Shown: positions 45,501 through 46,018 of the stretch, one piece after another | Layout of the letters: each line of letters opens with the position of its first letter | Position numbering within the stretch: position 1 is the stretch's first letter | Origin: Elusimicrobiota bacterium | GTDB lineage: Bacteria > Elusimicrobiota > Elusimicrobia > UBA1565 | NCBI GenBank assembly: GCA_003450735.1 | Contig: DMEZ01000044.1 | Coordinates: 50,700-114,699 of the forward strand | Direction: 5' to 3' | Length of the DNA stretch: 64,000 nucleotides | The notes under the pieces: model-generated | Databases searched by the model: none | What the model was told of the DNA's origin: nothing | What the model saw: the letters and a program-made list of their open reading frames with translations, nothing else | Made by a program: the position numbers and the translations under genes

Positions 45501-45989
45501 TTCGTGAAGGGCCGCAAGGCTTTCAGCGTGCCGGTGGAGCCGAGTGGCCGCTGGACCATCTCGAACCTTCTGCCGGGCCGCTACGGCGTGCGCGCCTACA
45601 ACGGGACGGAGTTCAGCGAGGTCCAGGAGGTCGAGGTGGGAGAGGGCGAGACCAAGGAGGTCGTCTTCGTGCAGGACCCCCTGCCCGAGGCCCAGGTGTT
45701 CGCCTTCCCGAACCCCGCCCGCTCGCAGACGACCGTGCGCTTCTACTCGCCGCTCTGGCCGCTCGAGGCCCAGGTGTCGGTCTTCGACATCGCGGGCGCG
45801 CTGGTGCGGGAGATCGCGGGCTCGGAGCTCGTCCCCGCCGCGCCAGGCGTCTACCACGCGCGCTGGGATTTGACGAATTCGCGCGGCGAGGCGGTGGCCT
45901 CGGGCGTCTACCTGTTCATGGTGAAGGTGAAGGGCGGGCCCGACGGGCAGTCGGCCAAGGTGATCAAGAAGCTGGCGGTGGTGAAGTGA
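9588..45989 (+). CDS. Giant 12,133-residue surface protein (kelch, FN3, LamG, beta-helix, T9SS-like tail)
   Basis: One frame from GTG at 9588 (GGAGG 9 nt upstream) to TGA at 45989. Rough residue map: weak signal/anchor 1-40; cassette B-encoded insert 185-295; 14 kelch repeats 325-1001; galactose-oxidase-like sandwich 1005-1141; LamG 1345-1550; five six-bladed kelch propellers each inside a split FN3 domain 1640-4600; Gly-rich sheet 2785-3108; parallel beta-helices 4611-6281, 7288-8215 and 8354-8982 rich in SSSNTV turns; second LamG 6421-6625; seven 44-residue LYAGT repeats 6908-7210; G8-like region 8228-8352; FN3 array 8990-10850 with a sixth propeller; a tail homologous to the gene at 1-3297, ending in an FPNPARS...ASGVYLF sorting domain. 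It is probably exported and surface-bound as an adhesin or glycan binder. No catalytic domain was recognised. Confidence 0.85.
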   Translation: MSLLERTMRLARRLAPLALIVFLGADVSERAGLPGFVARLQREFPAIEHQWPSLLEGGSFPAEYGEAYKAGGGDSWVEVRAVAGRSARAERGRGLALYRSAFRDTDVLFTASGGEVEEFYYLRSAKAPKRFVQELRPRGRVKGFRLAEDGALEAVGAEGAALMRLSRPVVFDAEGRRREGRFGLMEKRGPGRAGAWGSSSSGFLSSIGYRGTVRLSRTEQAGPRAIPVDTRGPEEPAGVGLVPNIQNPLVWDVPNLRRLGVRDEPTSLFLTGIRSTIELPRKSTHKYGCGPEKVPSSYLLALSFEDEGLSYPVLIDPAWKTPSTQNMTTARWHASATVLPDGKVLVVGGCSNVGCSPILSTAELYDPSAGTWSAAGPLASGARHSHSATLLPNGKVLIAGGAGVSGGLSSSELFDPAAGGFEAAGVMTSTRSGHVAILLGDGRVLAVSGRGEGSAEIYDPAAGTWAATASMISRRNAFPAVLLRDGRVLVSGGDKGGACGVNEVIQAELFDPNGAGGAGSWTATNNMNSSQYGHAATLLASGKALIAGGFHCGSCGGVAAEIWDPATGLWTPTANPGSIRSDGNSAHLLPDGKVLLMGGSSGGCTSPSELATTRVYDPDTAAWTAGPNMAAYRRGHVSALLPSGQVLVAGGYNGTSVNADSQLYDPSAGGWAATGSMAFQRNQPSTTVLPNGKVLVAGGANAGGELSTAELYDPSMRTWGPAGSMAVARTGFTATLLPDGKVLVAGGQTTGGIFVANADLYDPTAGTWTPTGSMAIARYYHSATLLPSGKVLIAGGAGTGGTYPAIAEIYDPSAGTWSAVDAIPTPRANHVAVLLRSGKVLVAGGNNAGYVSSVELYDPAVGTWSSTGGITYQRRNPSATLLPNGKVLVAGGWNAGAVGYAELYDPSLGTWSTAASMVSGREWHTATLLPNGKVLVAGGGNGGALSTTELFDPSAGAWTAGNVMSTTRAGHAAALMPNGDVLVAGGNGGGLYRSEAEIIRYTEYDYNISTKAFAQPKITGIAGYSVFPVTLTTGTYTITGTTFTGAGEAAGGYSNTNPSANMPRVHLMRMDSTNDNHMSEGGRLIDLTTSVYGAAEQAYYQQGKSSTTLDFTIPPNTQCGYYQLFVMANAIPSTFTAVRIVPPPPTLAPTAAAPTFLEVKNTTVTVQWTPTGQAYVDSYLVQASSYADYYRGNSYGFTPRQGLSSASVYGLWPNTSYWFRVAAENCNSTGPYSPTLGSTTTLANPTTNHMYAMVAVTSATINWLPLPTEAQAGSSSSAKGYLVQASTAADFSGVVYTTGTKNVAQSTLSVTGLDSGTTYYFRVGSMNLADTPNFTVLPVVRTGGMGGHWKLEEVATTPQLDSSGNNNHAVVAGAGTWTAGVFGNGMQFTADGVNINAPAKPSLEPTDGITVEFWIKKNPFAGQQYETALRKAVDMGNGYILRWDIFPDHFSCNFDIGVANVHVPYADFYSKWNHIACTYDKGLGAKVYFNAVLVGSAPANGSLGHSGTLYVGDASVSPQDRPVNGILDDVRIYQYAKTPQEIARDAGLEIYDPAYASMTYTSLRVKWNSNSPAGATYNVQLSTGVFPNAHAGNKSVNTTELYYDFTSLSTNTVYYAQISTSADGPFSRLLSTATPIETPTSVYFDEVTTASIVASAYAPTPAFSGLDRGSAATSISIDGTWGAWPIGGNGWTVKTAITSPRGGPVAGVVNGKMYVVGGGITGTPQTTNEVYDPASNSWAARAPMPTARDNAAGGVINGRLFVVGGQITGFSSYFNANEAYDPLTNTWAIMAPLPTARGGLAAGVIGGKLYAVGGSAGGAPFNNNEEYDPMNNGWVAKMPMTTARSGLAAGVIDGRLYAVGGSVGTANEVYSPASNTWLEKAPMPTSRGNLGAAVIGGKLYAVGGYSGTDLTANEEYDPVSDVWVSRMPMPTACGRSVGVISGQLYAAAGTGSNVPYNESYFPGTSQKFSGLQPNTQYTFKAKARNAMNVETADSPAVSTYTLAVATMPQSGPLFAGVSSRSITVNWSSGTAAAGFNGPGAKYLVQASTMPDFLPVLSSSPQTTALYASLTGLIPNTTHYFRVQAFNAVGATDFSWFVLGSTSTLTSTLQHPDFQAVYFASATVTWNRLPTAAEAGSSSSAQGYLLQASTAADFSGTLLSSSTPNVLLSTLTIVGLSTNTVYYFNLGGLNWNSAPGFVGPGSTTTAIETPTGVYFDEITTFSVVASAYAPTPAFTGLERGQSGTNVSITPGSGYAGWHTGGNTWTAKAAMPTARSGPAAAVIVGKIYLIGGVAGTYSAKNEEYDPVQDSWLGKANMTTARENAAVAGINRKAYVFGGWTGGSVNKNEEYDPIGNGWTTKLAMPTSRNVPAAVSVLGKAYVLGGCTSCGPDATNVNQEYDPENNTWASKASIPSSRREMAAVAYGGKVHVIGGTPNGSSWLTNNDLYDPVGDSWSSKAPMPTGRSSLAAGIVGGKVYAVGGYNGSGYLDVNEEYDLLANAWTTRQPMPTARYQHAAAAQNGRIYAVGGKDSTIKQTNESYDPGVSAKFTALLPNTQYTFKAKARNASGVETGEVVGVSTYTLAAATAPQNGPLFTMVGVDSVTVNWSSGTHPNYNGPGASYIVQASTMATFLPVMAASATLNPYALLPGLYPNATHYFRVQAANSAGSTDFSWFVLGSTSTLAPPTSNHLFAEVHVTSVTVNWARLPTAAEAGSSSTAEGYQVDLSTAPDFSGRLLSSSTPNVSLSTVSFTGLAAGVTYYLRVGSLNWNGVPGYAAYLATATRVSNLFTYVGPNNGYWHTPANWDLGRVPVASESVKIDMSLTVLTDPGQPPIEFNRLTLGDPAGTFAPTLTLSTGIAAGGGVIVHSNATLNVAVADKIVIGGDLTLLAGAVLTHAGNDAACQNIVDMDVKGILRLDAGATVDVKGRGYGGGAAQQSGKGPGGGSGAGNTIGQRGGGGSHGGAGGGGGPIYDSDTNPIKCGSGGGGSYSGAGASGGGVIRLEAGEMVMDCTIDASGVKPADNGQGGPGGGAGGAVYLSARTLSGAGSLNANGGMGAGSGGGGTEGGGGGGGGRISVVMEDASCSLSTATADGGAGGAAPTGTPGPTGGRGTTYDGAVPPAALSAAAVSTTAVQWSWPAGTRVKNYQLWASSGGAVSPMLPAASLGYLQEGLAANSTFTAFVRAYGCLDISTDSVSAAGTTFIEAPTSVYFDEVGTASVVASAYAPTPAFTGLERGLAATSIWDSKTGGWGEWHTKGNVWTTKISMTTARNCVGTAAIGGKVYVIGGQSGVAIKTTELYDPVTNTWAPKADMNAARSCLRATSVNDRIYGIGGDGGSKRENEEYNPITNTWVTRTSMPTPRASFAIAQVNGKIYTIGGTDGSYKDTNEEYDPATDSWRTRTVMPIQRAYMGSAVVAGKIYVYGGGNAGQLTTNQEYDPATDGWSAKAPMLTNYQTQGVGVGGKAYAFGGWTGSGYAISNEEYDPVADTWTFRSTRLTGRNNMGVAAVDGKIYVIGGDGGTSQENESYDPGVSTRIAGLLPNTLYSFKAKARNLQGVETGESLAVSTYTLAVATLPQNSAPLFSWVGVSSLSVNWSSGTTEGGYNGPGARYIVQVSTMADFLPVLSSSAKTSNTYATLSGLFTNTTHYFRVQAYNSGGVSDYSWFALGSTATAIETPTSVYFDEVGTASIVASAYASGSAFQNLDRGASGTNLYVESFGYKGWMNEGWTSKMAGATLNSAAGVALNGKFHMLGGAFIPDVTDHKEYDPVANNWTARAPMGVARQALRAVAFGGWIYAVGGGGPKATNEMYDPESNAWVYKSTMATARQGMALAAVGGKIYAIGGYSGAYIGLNEAYDPASDNWTARSPMGTGRANPGCGVLNGRIYVIGGETSGSTYTPANEEYDPVNDSWAVRAPMPTTRAGFAAGAIGGKIYAAGGHAGGSALSMVEMYDPETNAWSRRTPLMTTPRMHAAHAVVGGRLYAVAGWTSFTVNNNEEYAPGVSTRVVGLLPNTKYVFKAKARNLAGTETAETVEYSTYTLAVATLPQNGGVTFENVYASSLTVHWSSGVHPSYNGAGARYLIQASTVSTFIPVLVSSATSLEYETLTGLWPNTTHFFRVQAYNSAGGTDFSWAYLGSAILNIEAPTGIYFDEVGTNTLVVSAYAPTPAFTGLDRGYSATSIYREGADWAMWTSGGNAWTTLTSMNTARGQLGTAAVGKKFYAIGGGTDGGGSYTAVNEEYDPNTGWSNKNSMTAGRRWLSVVASADKVYAVGGYPNTAINEEYDPASGLWATKAPMSTARHAMGAAMVGPRLYAIGGINAANMTLNEEYDSLTNRWSTKNPMPTARRSIAAAVLAGKIHIFGSEEFATTGRVHEQYDPANDNWVSRASMPTGRAAPVAASVGGKIYVIGGNNPVALRTVEEYDPAIDTWTTRANKLTAREHAAGVAIDGKIYIVGGDFINTHESYNPGVSTKLTGLQPNTQYFVKAKARNQQGLETAETPTVSTYTLAIATGLPSGSAVFADISSVSVTVYWSSGVYPDYNGAGARYLVHASTRADFLPVLASSMTYATQAAFSGLTPLTTHYFRVQAFNTIGQTDFSWFVLGSTSTHWPMPEGCGEGFDVAKGGIRDFARIQDALTALPLALTTTTCVVIRDDAAYNERLNVYDIQNNGYRLKIMPDPTFISSRPYLAPLVDGNIFTIANASVTVERLAIYPGGANIASYGIIVSSPYVTLSTISIADLWGKITTAGIALSTWVTVEYSSVTSSGASGYEFAGSFSSLSLSTAQVSSMMGAALKFSGAAASNTVTGGFFRNTSGNAVSFTGKATLNTVSKSTIAAVSMATKALYFNQSSSNTVDDCYVEHAEGYGAYFESGSGLNTLRNSTVTASSYNAVYANFSTSITVTGSVIRTSNVQALVLNNTHHNRIIASTVSAGYIAGPAVSFIMASSNTVQDSHLENTGFGALLLSGSMTGNLFERTSIVGGADAAVQFTAASSNTFKDCRINGGTGYGVYMDALSNRNLFDGSSVAGSGALPALMLNGSSSNTFVNGFFDQPNAAALQAGAGAYGNTVARSTLTSAGGYALYLQKASSNAVVDSYIQGSTAVYVEGSTGTAIGGSVLYAGGYGLWITSGAYNLSLTSSTVYGGRSGFPGQQGAGIRLGYMNEGVLDISSNTVREDAQTGIRLENQKGALVWIASNTILSSLSSAGNTYGVYLDGLTSGATLYGNGVYYRYTGPAVGGAAYPLYAMNSANLSVDHNRFSTPGRVSGGVTFNGTPGVQFTFNDVYSASTGTLADVYLVQFANNSTSARVRNNVIASSHAVTGSIFAIYVDNGSMTDFQSDYNGFFSSVGVMSGSWNGSTYQLLSAWQTNTGQDAHSIAAHPLWYDPRSGIEDFHPLSAGGRWTPGGFVQDTQTSPTIDAGDPAEGVGAELQPSGSRPNLGSYGLTAEASKSAPPAGCDEEYSIGPSIPPYNGDLLAAYNAIPSPLTNNPCIVFREAGTYSAQITLGPKTMDGRRIRILAGPNLPARPEVVPPGGSDAAFIVRTASVSIEGLDIRANAPVDYGIRAEEGDLRLSSVSVRDGGSFISRAGVLISSRSVVEYSTISVQSAHALQVTGLYSQVYSSTAATKSALKYALHLPSSSSNTFTLFHATNTLATAVGLESGSNHNAFSRSTFSAAGIGAALYLWQSSSNTVRQSFLRHAEAYGVSLWNGSNGNEVVESTVIAQSADEAALWLDGSSSNTVSRSYLYNALGDAAHLQNASLFNTFSQSTMASAGGGTRGLYLSASSSNTVEGSLITSLSGFGAYFLAASNGNEIRGSTLTSAAGGLSAALKFDGSSSNTVTHSSITGSGIGAYLVGGSNFNRFILDAICGGGGMNSLYLEGSSSNTLRESFVSNNSGNGVLLGSLSNGNLIVLSTVTTASGTGIQLSGVSTTTILDSYLQGTHAMVATATGTVVGGSTLAATGSSGLVLDMAGGVNLSLTSSTLRAQVGGYGVQLQQKVSGDISISSSLFVAGPVYGLYIPSPGANSDIRIASNTFEQVTLPLTNAYGVQLENLANGATIQNNLFIVKNSFGGNSRYTKGLTATNSHRLVIENNRFSNPGVVANDYYYAIETVDSGRPRVRNNDFYSVGAALGSRFVVLNLTSKDAEVNNNVFYSNVAQHYHITVYPDSLSGFRSNYNDFFHETAANNSNFWDTMILALPGTWQATTGQDRDSIIASPFWASPGGSPPDFHPASHAGRWDSATLTWQNDSGYSPVLDAGAPETVYSMEPAPAGIAVNLGSYGGTAEASKAAYILPTGPEDGAYVSTTTPTLAASADASSASYRFRLHRDAGLFERIADSITLNGYYVSTNTLSASTTYYWGVGTTTRSFVADITSPALTGAEVQENEGGSWTALPAAVYLATSVASLRLNVQDTESGLMASTGYPTGLVGQWHFDESSGTTATDASATGAHGAVRSGGFWTAGKKGSALNMIGTGGRYAVLPYLPALELSGDFTIELWVKTTANNSNSTILSNWNAETSGGYMLGLNHAGFGAGDVFFFDSNYRDFTSVKANDGNWHHLALVAHGGMLNLFFDGVWAGANVQGAMQTPSTNTVVGSNPGGANATSGQVDELRLFNVARSSAEILADYQSDRLASHQAGKTFEIRVSTTGGATWVHASTGAMSFGAANRDAGPGVLQADGLQLVSSSAPWAWTNLISVSAADYAGNVSTATYGVYVDTLTGVARSTPSYPANMSYVSTGVPNFAWTGPSPALLTGLGGNSALYYLQVAKDDPFFASPVISISTPVFVDNASVNADDAVYVSTFPPLSENATYYWRVRVRNANTAFGAWSSTYSFTTDFTPPLKDIFATKSSTGGWLGASQWNDLALGVTAQILVQDGVSGLSISTDSLMFAGDGHEGENYYGGYGLSMSSTAAQGWITGEWSSMGTPISGEEQIWSLATYGTKLYAGTSPNGKAAVFDGVGWTAANAGNTLIAGEHTIQSLVTYKGKFYAGTRPNGKVAVFDGTNWTASNSNNPIIAGAQETASLAVYNGKLYAGTYPNGKIAVFDGENWTASNAGAPVIPGESAINALAVYNGKLYAGTYPSGKVAAFDGVAWVALNGNNSVIGGEQAVNSFAVYNGKLYAGTELGAKVAIFDGTAWTTDNIAIIAGEARIHAFAIYGGMLYAGTGDNVKVAVFDGKGWMTSNANGPIIGGDTRVRSLAAYNGRLYAGTDGGKVAELNPASATLTGQDGALTQQTLSAKDLALAFSTNTQSCAGNPCGATNQLKFTFTDRAGNVATAGPYSVLVDTGIRPLPPECGAGVNVRKGAIAEPTTITAGLAQLPAVFTTTTCVVIRDAGPYEEQVDIQGFDNAGWPLRILADPSMISSMPVIAPPLNSTAAFQVMNASVTLEHLAIRPEVMVPYGIIASSAHVTISSAVVHGSARIYVAALDVKDWSTITAASVTMSGGSAISVNGANNLVAYSSATNGTSAPTLGLYGATLNTVTSSYFYNSGLGITAQLDAGSSLNAISLSTIAMNAGAATALRIEGDSNTVSQCFVSNPSGITTFLEAGADNNTIAQSTLASGGLNMWALYMRGVSSNTVQDSFLWNSAGDALALEDASFNTVRRSTAAASNADHRALYLQGGGFNTFTESYFENALGTAAYIASNSSGNVVSFSTIASLSAGHRALFIERASSNTLTDSYVLNPLAHALYLGYGADDNLVQRSTLSSNGGGMAALRLLGASRNVITRSVISGGSGFGGHWQEGANGNTLSLSTVTAAGVGDALYLHGSTGNVLDRVYLQNSNGDALVLDGGSDLNTISHSTMSGGGGAGYALRVSWSSANAVLDSRALNGSYVAVKLEQGARHTLLARSSIESESTAMMLVGASSTTIQDSAVTGAHALAIQGSSDTRVGGSRLNGTSNSGYGLVSQLGNRDLRVSSCVVSGGPNGAGIRVMEGDAGDIVLATNTFLGGALYGIQVATGAPGLRVFIASNTVELGVSNANHAAGIMFEGLTTGATVVDNNLYLRSGGDSGSYAAVGLNARSSRGLRIEHNRVNNPGLVTGGTFAGVVFTDTDQTLFLSNDVHSWGVGLASHVLLVADHGSTGLILRHNVFSSSASVSLTSATLIISGDSQADFSSDYNDFHSSNSFNTIEWGGVSYSVDGAWQTATGHDAHSVRFRPRWTSTVPGYEDFHPRSQAGRWDPVSQGFVNDAMSAATLDRGDPAEDASVEPDPDGGRLNLGSYGGTPYASKGGMLCNADASVQNGPWSYEDTWALGFPPAACNVAAIAAGHTVTVDDLYALASTITVNGTLSFSRVANSSLTLTAGDVLVNPGGHLDMGTEQSPIPSGVNAHLVLASGTAAGEYGLIVRDGGNFSVRGATKAPYALVSSADDLLMSENSFTLAEDPAALGWKLGDVLTLAPSQGSGAGSTEERRITNIAGSVVTVNTNFAQVHYGTGTVWVGDLTRNVLVRSSAPASPSYVQDLAAHATGFVVSYGEFAGLGTNAAGRNGIAIYGATARASISTSSIHDGYRGLSAQSASNNTYVNNLVYKNQSDGMFVQSSNRNRLEGNHSYANSDNAIHLAGSSSNTLTGNAFFSNAARGLYVSGSLGNTLRSNAVYSNGGFGHYLAGNANGNLLVLERSFNNASEGLRLEQSSGNYLVSCAIYGNGAGLQNFGASGNIVADSSVSAVTLIDPGSLEWRRVRFGSGAPSSWWFNQEGMSLLSYDQDGDTGTVRFWGDYTLAGSTWTLDYSTYTRLAMASTPKLMRGTGHTASIVQVYDDRALSQLITFQYRSGQWHVDGSSSGVDIAPAFLLSAEFDLPTADPQARVSFTSGGLPEEGDRVDFALITAAGGLNRQKKLLFGSADAALRGGHSQLTVAPSASLILKGAPGYPTLVDRLTAGDTYFILVDSGAFTAERSSFTNLYSAGLQLSGSAGVSLSTCTFDFLGIAEGTNTHITARDLISAATFYGVTFAASRSTVGAPSAYNVRVEGDASQLRWRFKRYSGPLSGEDYDNDPTNAVLWPPIPPGASPLAMVYASSAAAAWDRLGNDEEIFFDLQASTAPDFSGTVRSSLTYSTGAVVEDLAPNTTYFFQVAAVLDSSSSYTSLGSTITLAMQPAPAGLTFPEVFVTSMSVSWSVSANPLEKTTYTVVLTTGAAYPNACEWNVSADTVPAVGTPILLATNLRPNATYHLFVRAKNHAGLYTDYVLLGSTATLPVEPGPPEGEVFTAVSSGAAILHWSSGTAAGGFNAPGADYEAELSSKPGYVPVWASSTTKNLWAAYTPLQPDTTFYARARSLSAGGALSGFVTLGSTLTPAALPASAVSTCTMVGVSSMTLEWAAGGNPEWTEYLAQVSAGADVRESGWIVSLSTTFVALSTNTLYQLKVKARNRNGDETVFAALGSTRTHAVEPSTATPAFLLVETDSVTFQWTHNGNPAGTEYLAQASTAADFAGTLSSSAWTADYSTAVYALSANATYYFRAKARNAYGIETAYAPLGSTVTLAKLPLTAVSTFTFISSGSLAAQWDSNGNSADTLYEALVSPETPLNLGNPGNVYAFVRTTGAPLNAPVLSANTTYYVYVRAISHSDTPTAFAALGSTMTHANLPALAAEPFADVSTGSLNAVWQSNGNGAGTLYRAAVSTRSPYIEGGLGDLARTVDSPAAPFTGLSANATYHLYAAAMNRIGALTPFVSLGTTVTHANAPTAAAEPFGAVGISSADAYWGANENVPGTLYEAWLSTSAAFTLSDDGKVLVSTRPEGTPAARFDSLTNNTTYYLHARSVARDGTPSAYILLGATATLASEPATLASTFTAMAPEGFTALWSANGNPLLITTYSVQAATSTDFTTPAAFSTAPAAGPAATFTGLAVNATYYLRIRAVSHGGTPTGYALFGATSTLANPPSAAAEPFGLVHISSLSASWEANGNPLGVTTFTTVLSTGSSYPNDYPGNKSTRTLASSAWFTGLWANTTYYLHAQAMNHNGVGSAFVLAGSTLTLADRPTPPSGGASAFTEVWVSSLSARWEGGSNPEDTQYLAQASSSAFAAGTLVHDSGWGVMLTTGFVGLSTNTLYHVRAKARNAAGSETDFRLLGSSPTLALQPALAAPSFTLAAFSSVTVQWVSNGNPDWTEYQAAASTHPAFQGSVSSSGWTTSLSTAVPGLYGNTTYYFRVQARNLGLVPAEWLALGSSMTLMADPSGLLLADVGPNAVTLEWSLSGNFGGETPGPWTALASSLPEPLARHAAAFYNGRVYVSGGVQGTVKDAVYSASVAPDGSLFAWSASTPMPAPRESHALLAAGGRLYALGGFNGSAKAEVWFAPILSDGSLGLWTETTPLPAPRYKHAAAVYGGRIIVTGGDNGIFAQSAVYSAPVRPDGSLGAWSAAASLPSARSGHAMAVSSGALYVSGGVGAGVESAVWWASLASGAPLSWTAASSLPQGRTRHAMLATSDRLFVLGGHDGSAAQGTVYGAPVMADRSLGSWSEGTAMPARYMHAALLAGKTLLVLGGEDGVSASAQVSSAALTGTLYSVEVASDAGFTATGFRPGTRHEFAGLRPNTEHQFRVKGLGGTGVETEYALFGTTRTLSGLPGAAASTFTAVERTSITAAWTLGDNPAGTEFRAQASTSSDFGGSQSSEWITAVSTAFSNLAPNTTYYSRAQSRSATGLASPYRALGSTLTLAAAPSGTAFTSVQPAGLTLEWSTSGNPAWTRYEAQLATVSAFGNVLQSSVTYSTSALFSGLPSASTYYARVRAFNGAGLPTAFDVSASTWNGLDLTAPAASTGTAAMPAGPANALLVLWVAAGDDSYSGSLIAGSSFYIQWSTMDPAGVSWSTTNAQVAVGTSAVAPGTLRSYSIGGLPSQSRAYFRVWTKDDAGNTSAPSSTFSALVSPFVVQTLDGAGIDAGRGVSLASDKSGGLHAAYRGGSVSQELRVLARSGGAWGVVEAPDPGVRVGETFVAAGEDGNPQVLYRSAQTGELKLAKKAGVWSASVIASGDLFPASLALDGEGRAHITYYDATSGALKYSSWTGTGWGTETVDAAGGKFASLILDAAQKPHVAYYDAANADLKYASRTANGWVSGAVDGTGVDVGSRAALALDGAGRARIAYLDATGATLKFAWETDAGWTKGTVDGASSAGGLTLDGAGNAHLGYTAGGELKYARWTGSAWSTMTVDASGGPGEDAGLVLDLNGALNLSYYAAGPGDLRAASWSAGLPSPILPPGNFQGTAVSSNSVQWSWRDDSVGELGFQLYGAATSTGPFTLIAGTAALTAVPGSGFFKTYTEPGLAENTTYYRYVVAVGSGGAAASAGATAFPYSTVDRASPTVTVNLAGDDLWRKENTGRYDVDFADLGGAGLGGFLVRVSTKSGELWTAESASMTVMVGIGSDTYSTDWKLPDPVFDALMNEATSYVSLYVWDNRGNQTTRLDAFYVRKDTTPPVLADNQAGDLTPRIAAGTLYDVDAFDAGAGLAKLQYSASLVAGSSDASQVPWTDLALAAGATFYQADWPVDFAALSTNGTNYVSVRAIDQAGSTTTLKDAFFVLKDTAGPRVAFLAPASAFRSQLVTLSGTASDPNGVVGVELKFQRISDGRHWDGAGFSDPEKWHLTSGATAWSLAPGIPWVEGTAYRLVARSSDTLDNYSAPYSTVTFTLDASSPSAGVTLPAQGATVTSLPAVAGTSADPGSSASGVSMVELRLRRISDGQWWDFFAGGWSQASVSSAAAGTSPWSWTPAASLQAALADGASYFLSVRAVDGAVPANAGSFAEGTTFYFSDPAAPSAITNLSALTGPLPGTADLSWTAPGDDASAGLLRQGFSRIHYSTEPATEFSTTAAQVVFATASVQPGTWQGRRVWNLLASATYYFRVFTADDAGNWSPLSNGATAMAGLQPLDRITGGVMKASSEPIAAVLMDCYNSAGDLLFSTYTVQIGSYTFENLPAGLYRVQATWTAGEITSSVWLDGIAPGSYGVDFTLEVNYTLSTLTGQVLSMPMSSASRSAFAARAASGGHAGSSVELFVKGRKAFSVPVEPSGRWTISNLLPGRYGVRAYNGTEFSEVQEVEVGEGETKEVVFVQDPLPEAQVFAFPNPARSQTTVRFYSPLWPLEAQVSVFDIAGALVREIAGSELVPAAPGVYHARWDLTNSRGEAVASGVYLFMVKVKGGPDGQSAKVIKKLAVVK
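10144..10173 (-). terminator. Intrinsic terminator of antisense RNA B
   Basis: Perfect 9-bp stem AGGCCCCGG (10151-10159)/CCGGGGCCT (10165-10173) with a 5-nt loop, followed on the minus strand by CTTTTTT (10144-10150). Very strong. Confidence 0.88.
10144..10201 (-). ncRNA. Predicted short antisense RNA B, complementary to the tRNA B anticodon arm
   Basis: From about 7 nt past the -10 box to the T-run, about 58 nt. It opens with GACAGGAATCCGC, a perfect 13-nt complement of GCGGATTCCTGTC in the tRNA at 10294-10431, then runs straight into the terminator hairpin. Start site inferred from the promoter. Confidence 0.62.
10208..10236 (-). promoter_or_regulatory. Strong sigma70-type promoter for antisense RNA B
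   Basis: Minus strand: consensus -35 TTGACA (10231-10236), a 17-nt spacer, and -10 TATCCT (10208-10213). Confidence 0.75.
10251..10285 (-). repeat. 10-bp hairpin with 15-nt loop showing the anticodon-arm complement
   Basis: Perfect arms GGGCCCCGGG/CCCGGGGCCC. The plus-strand loop contains ATTCCTGTC, which is the tRNA B anticodon-arm sequence, so the minus-strand RNA shows its complement. It is the counterpart of 9417-9449; arms and loop differ in sequence, but the 15-nt loop size is the same. Confidence 0.75.
10294..10431 (-). tRNA. tRNA-like gene, anticodon GUC, with 66-nt insertion in the T-loop
   Basis: Without the insertion (10310-10375) it is a perfect 72-nt cloverleaf: acceptor TGCGGGG/CCCCGCA identical to tRNA A, D stem GCTC/GAGC, anticodon arm GATTC-CTGTCAA-GAATA, 5-nt variable loop, T arm GTGGG-TTCGAGT-CCCAC, G73, and no CCA. 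All four good anticodon-stem pairs differ from tRNA A but still pair, which argues for selection on the fold. The insertion splits TTCG from AGT in the T-loop, so the gene is either dead, spliced or processed, or the hairpins are tolerated. Confidence 0.65.
10310..10375 (-). repeat. Two tandem 33-nt hairpin units inserted in the tRNA T-loop
   Basis: Each unit is an 8-bp stem with a 15-nt loop plus CG: TCCCAAAC (10312-10319)/GTTTGGGA (10335-10342), and TCCCGAAC (10345-10352)/GTTCGGGA (10368-10375), with CG before, between and after. The loop of the second contains GTTTGGGA (10360-10367), an arm of the first, so alternative pairings are possible. Confidence 0.8.
10424..10471 (-). repeat. 48-nt direct repeat, copy 2 (tRNA leader)
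   Basis: Copy of 9524-9571 with one base change at 10450, exactly 900 bp downstream. It ends at the point where kelch-protein coding sequence resumes. Confidence 0.9.
10560..12590 (+). repeat. 14 kelch repeats (two propellers' worth) in the giant gene
   Basis: Repeats of about 48 codons with the core LLPNGKVLVAGG and ELYDPSAGTW. Fourteen cores are countable, matching two seven-bladed propellers. The second half (from about 11600) is visibly less GC-rich than the first, so the two halves have different histories. A galactose-oxidase-like beta-sandwich (12600-13010) follows, as in glyoxal/galactose oxidases, but the oxidase's catalytic residues were not identified. Confidence 0.85.
14500..23100 (+). 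repeat. Five split-FN3/kelch-propeller modules
   Basis: Five copies of one module: an FN3 start (PTSVYFDEVGTASIVASAYAP), then six kelch repeats (NGKIYVIGG...NEEYDP), then the end of the FN3 (GLLPNTQYTFKAKARN). The propellers lie at about 14690-15460, 16370-17200, 19350-20160, 20755-21570 and 22150-22970. FN3 flanks are highly conserved and GC-rich; the propellers are more diverged and lower in GC, least markedly in the fourth. Further FN3 domains separate the modules. Confidence 0.8.
17940..18910 (+). repeat. Beta-sheet plus glycine-rich segment of the giant protein
   Basis: A G8/autotransporter-like sheet (NGYWHTPANWDLGRVPV, repeated turn motifs) leads to about 185 residues dominated by GGGxGG runs, interrupted by GVIRLEAGEM and GAVYLSARTL. 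It is similar to glycine-rich passenger regions of surface proteins. Confidence 0.7.
23420..36530 (+). repeat. Parallel beta-helix arrays of the giant protein
   Basis: Long stretches of about 22-25-residue turns with the motif SSSNTVxxSxxxN, typical of NosD/pectate-lyase-like right-handed helices, at about 23420-25910, 25930-28430, 31450-34230 and 34650-36530. The first three each open with a similar cap: a CVVIRDAGPY-like or CIVFREAGTY strand. A LamG domain (28850-29460) and the LYAGT repeats lie between the second and third helices. Confidence 0.75.
30310..31215 (+). repeat. Seven 44-residue YNGKLYAGT repeats
   Basis: Near-identical repeats with core SLAVYNGKLYAGTYPNGKI followed by AVFDGxNWT, probably one seven-bladed propeller. 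GC content drops clearly compared with both sides, and the DNA copies are more alike than those of other propellers in the gene, suggesting recent expansion. Confidence 0.8.
36560..42130 (+). repeat. FN3 domain array with an embedded sixth propeller
   Basis: About 17 FN3 domains with the recurring pattern LxANTTYYxRAxARN and a LGSTxTLA linker. At 40160-41050 a six-bladed kelch propeller again interrupts an FN3 domain (before it VTLEWSLSGN, after it TLYSVEVASDAGF), repeating the architecture of 14500-23100 but in high-GC sequence. Confidence 0.72.
42150..45989 (+). repeat. Giant-gene tail duplicated from or in the gene at 1-3297
   Basis: From about 42720 the DNA aligns end to end with 1-3297. 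The final ~300 nt (45690-45989 against 2998-3297) differ at only about a dozen bases, much less than the middle part, pointing to gene conversion or selection on the sorting domain. Confidence 0.85.
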
Positions 45990-46018
45990 ATCAGTATGAT
46001 AGAATGACCAGGAGGCCC

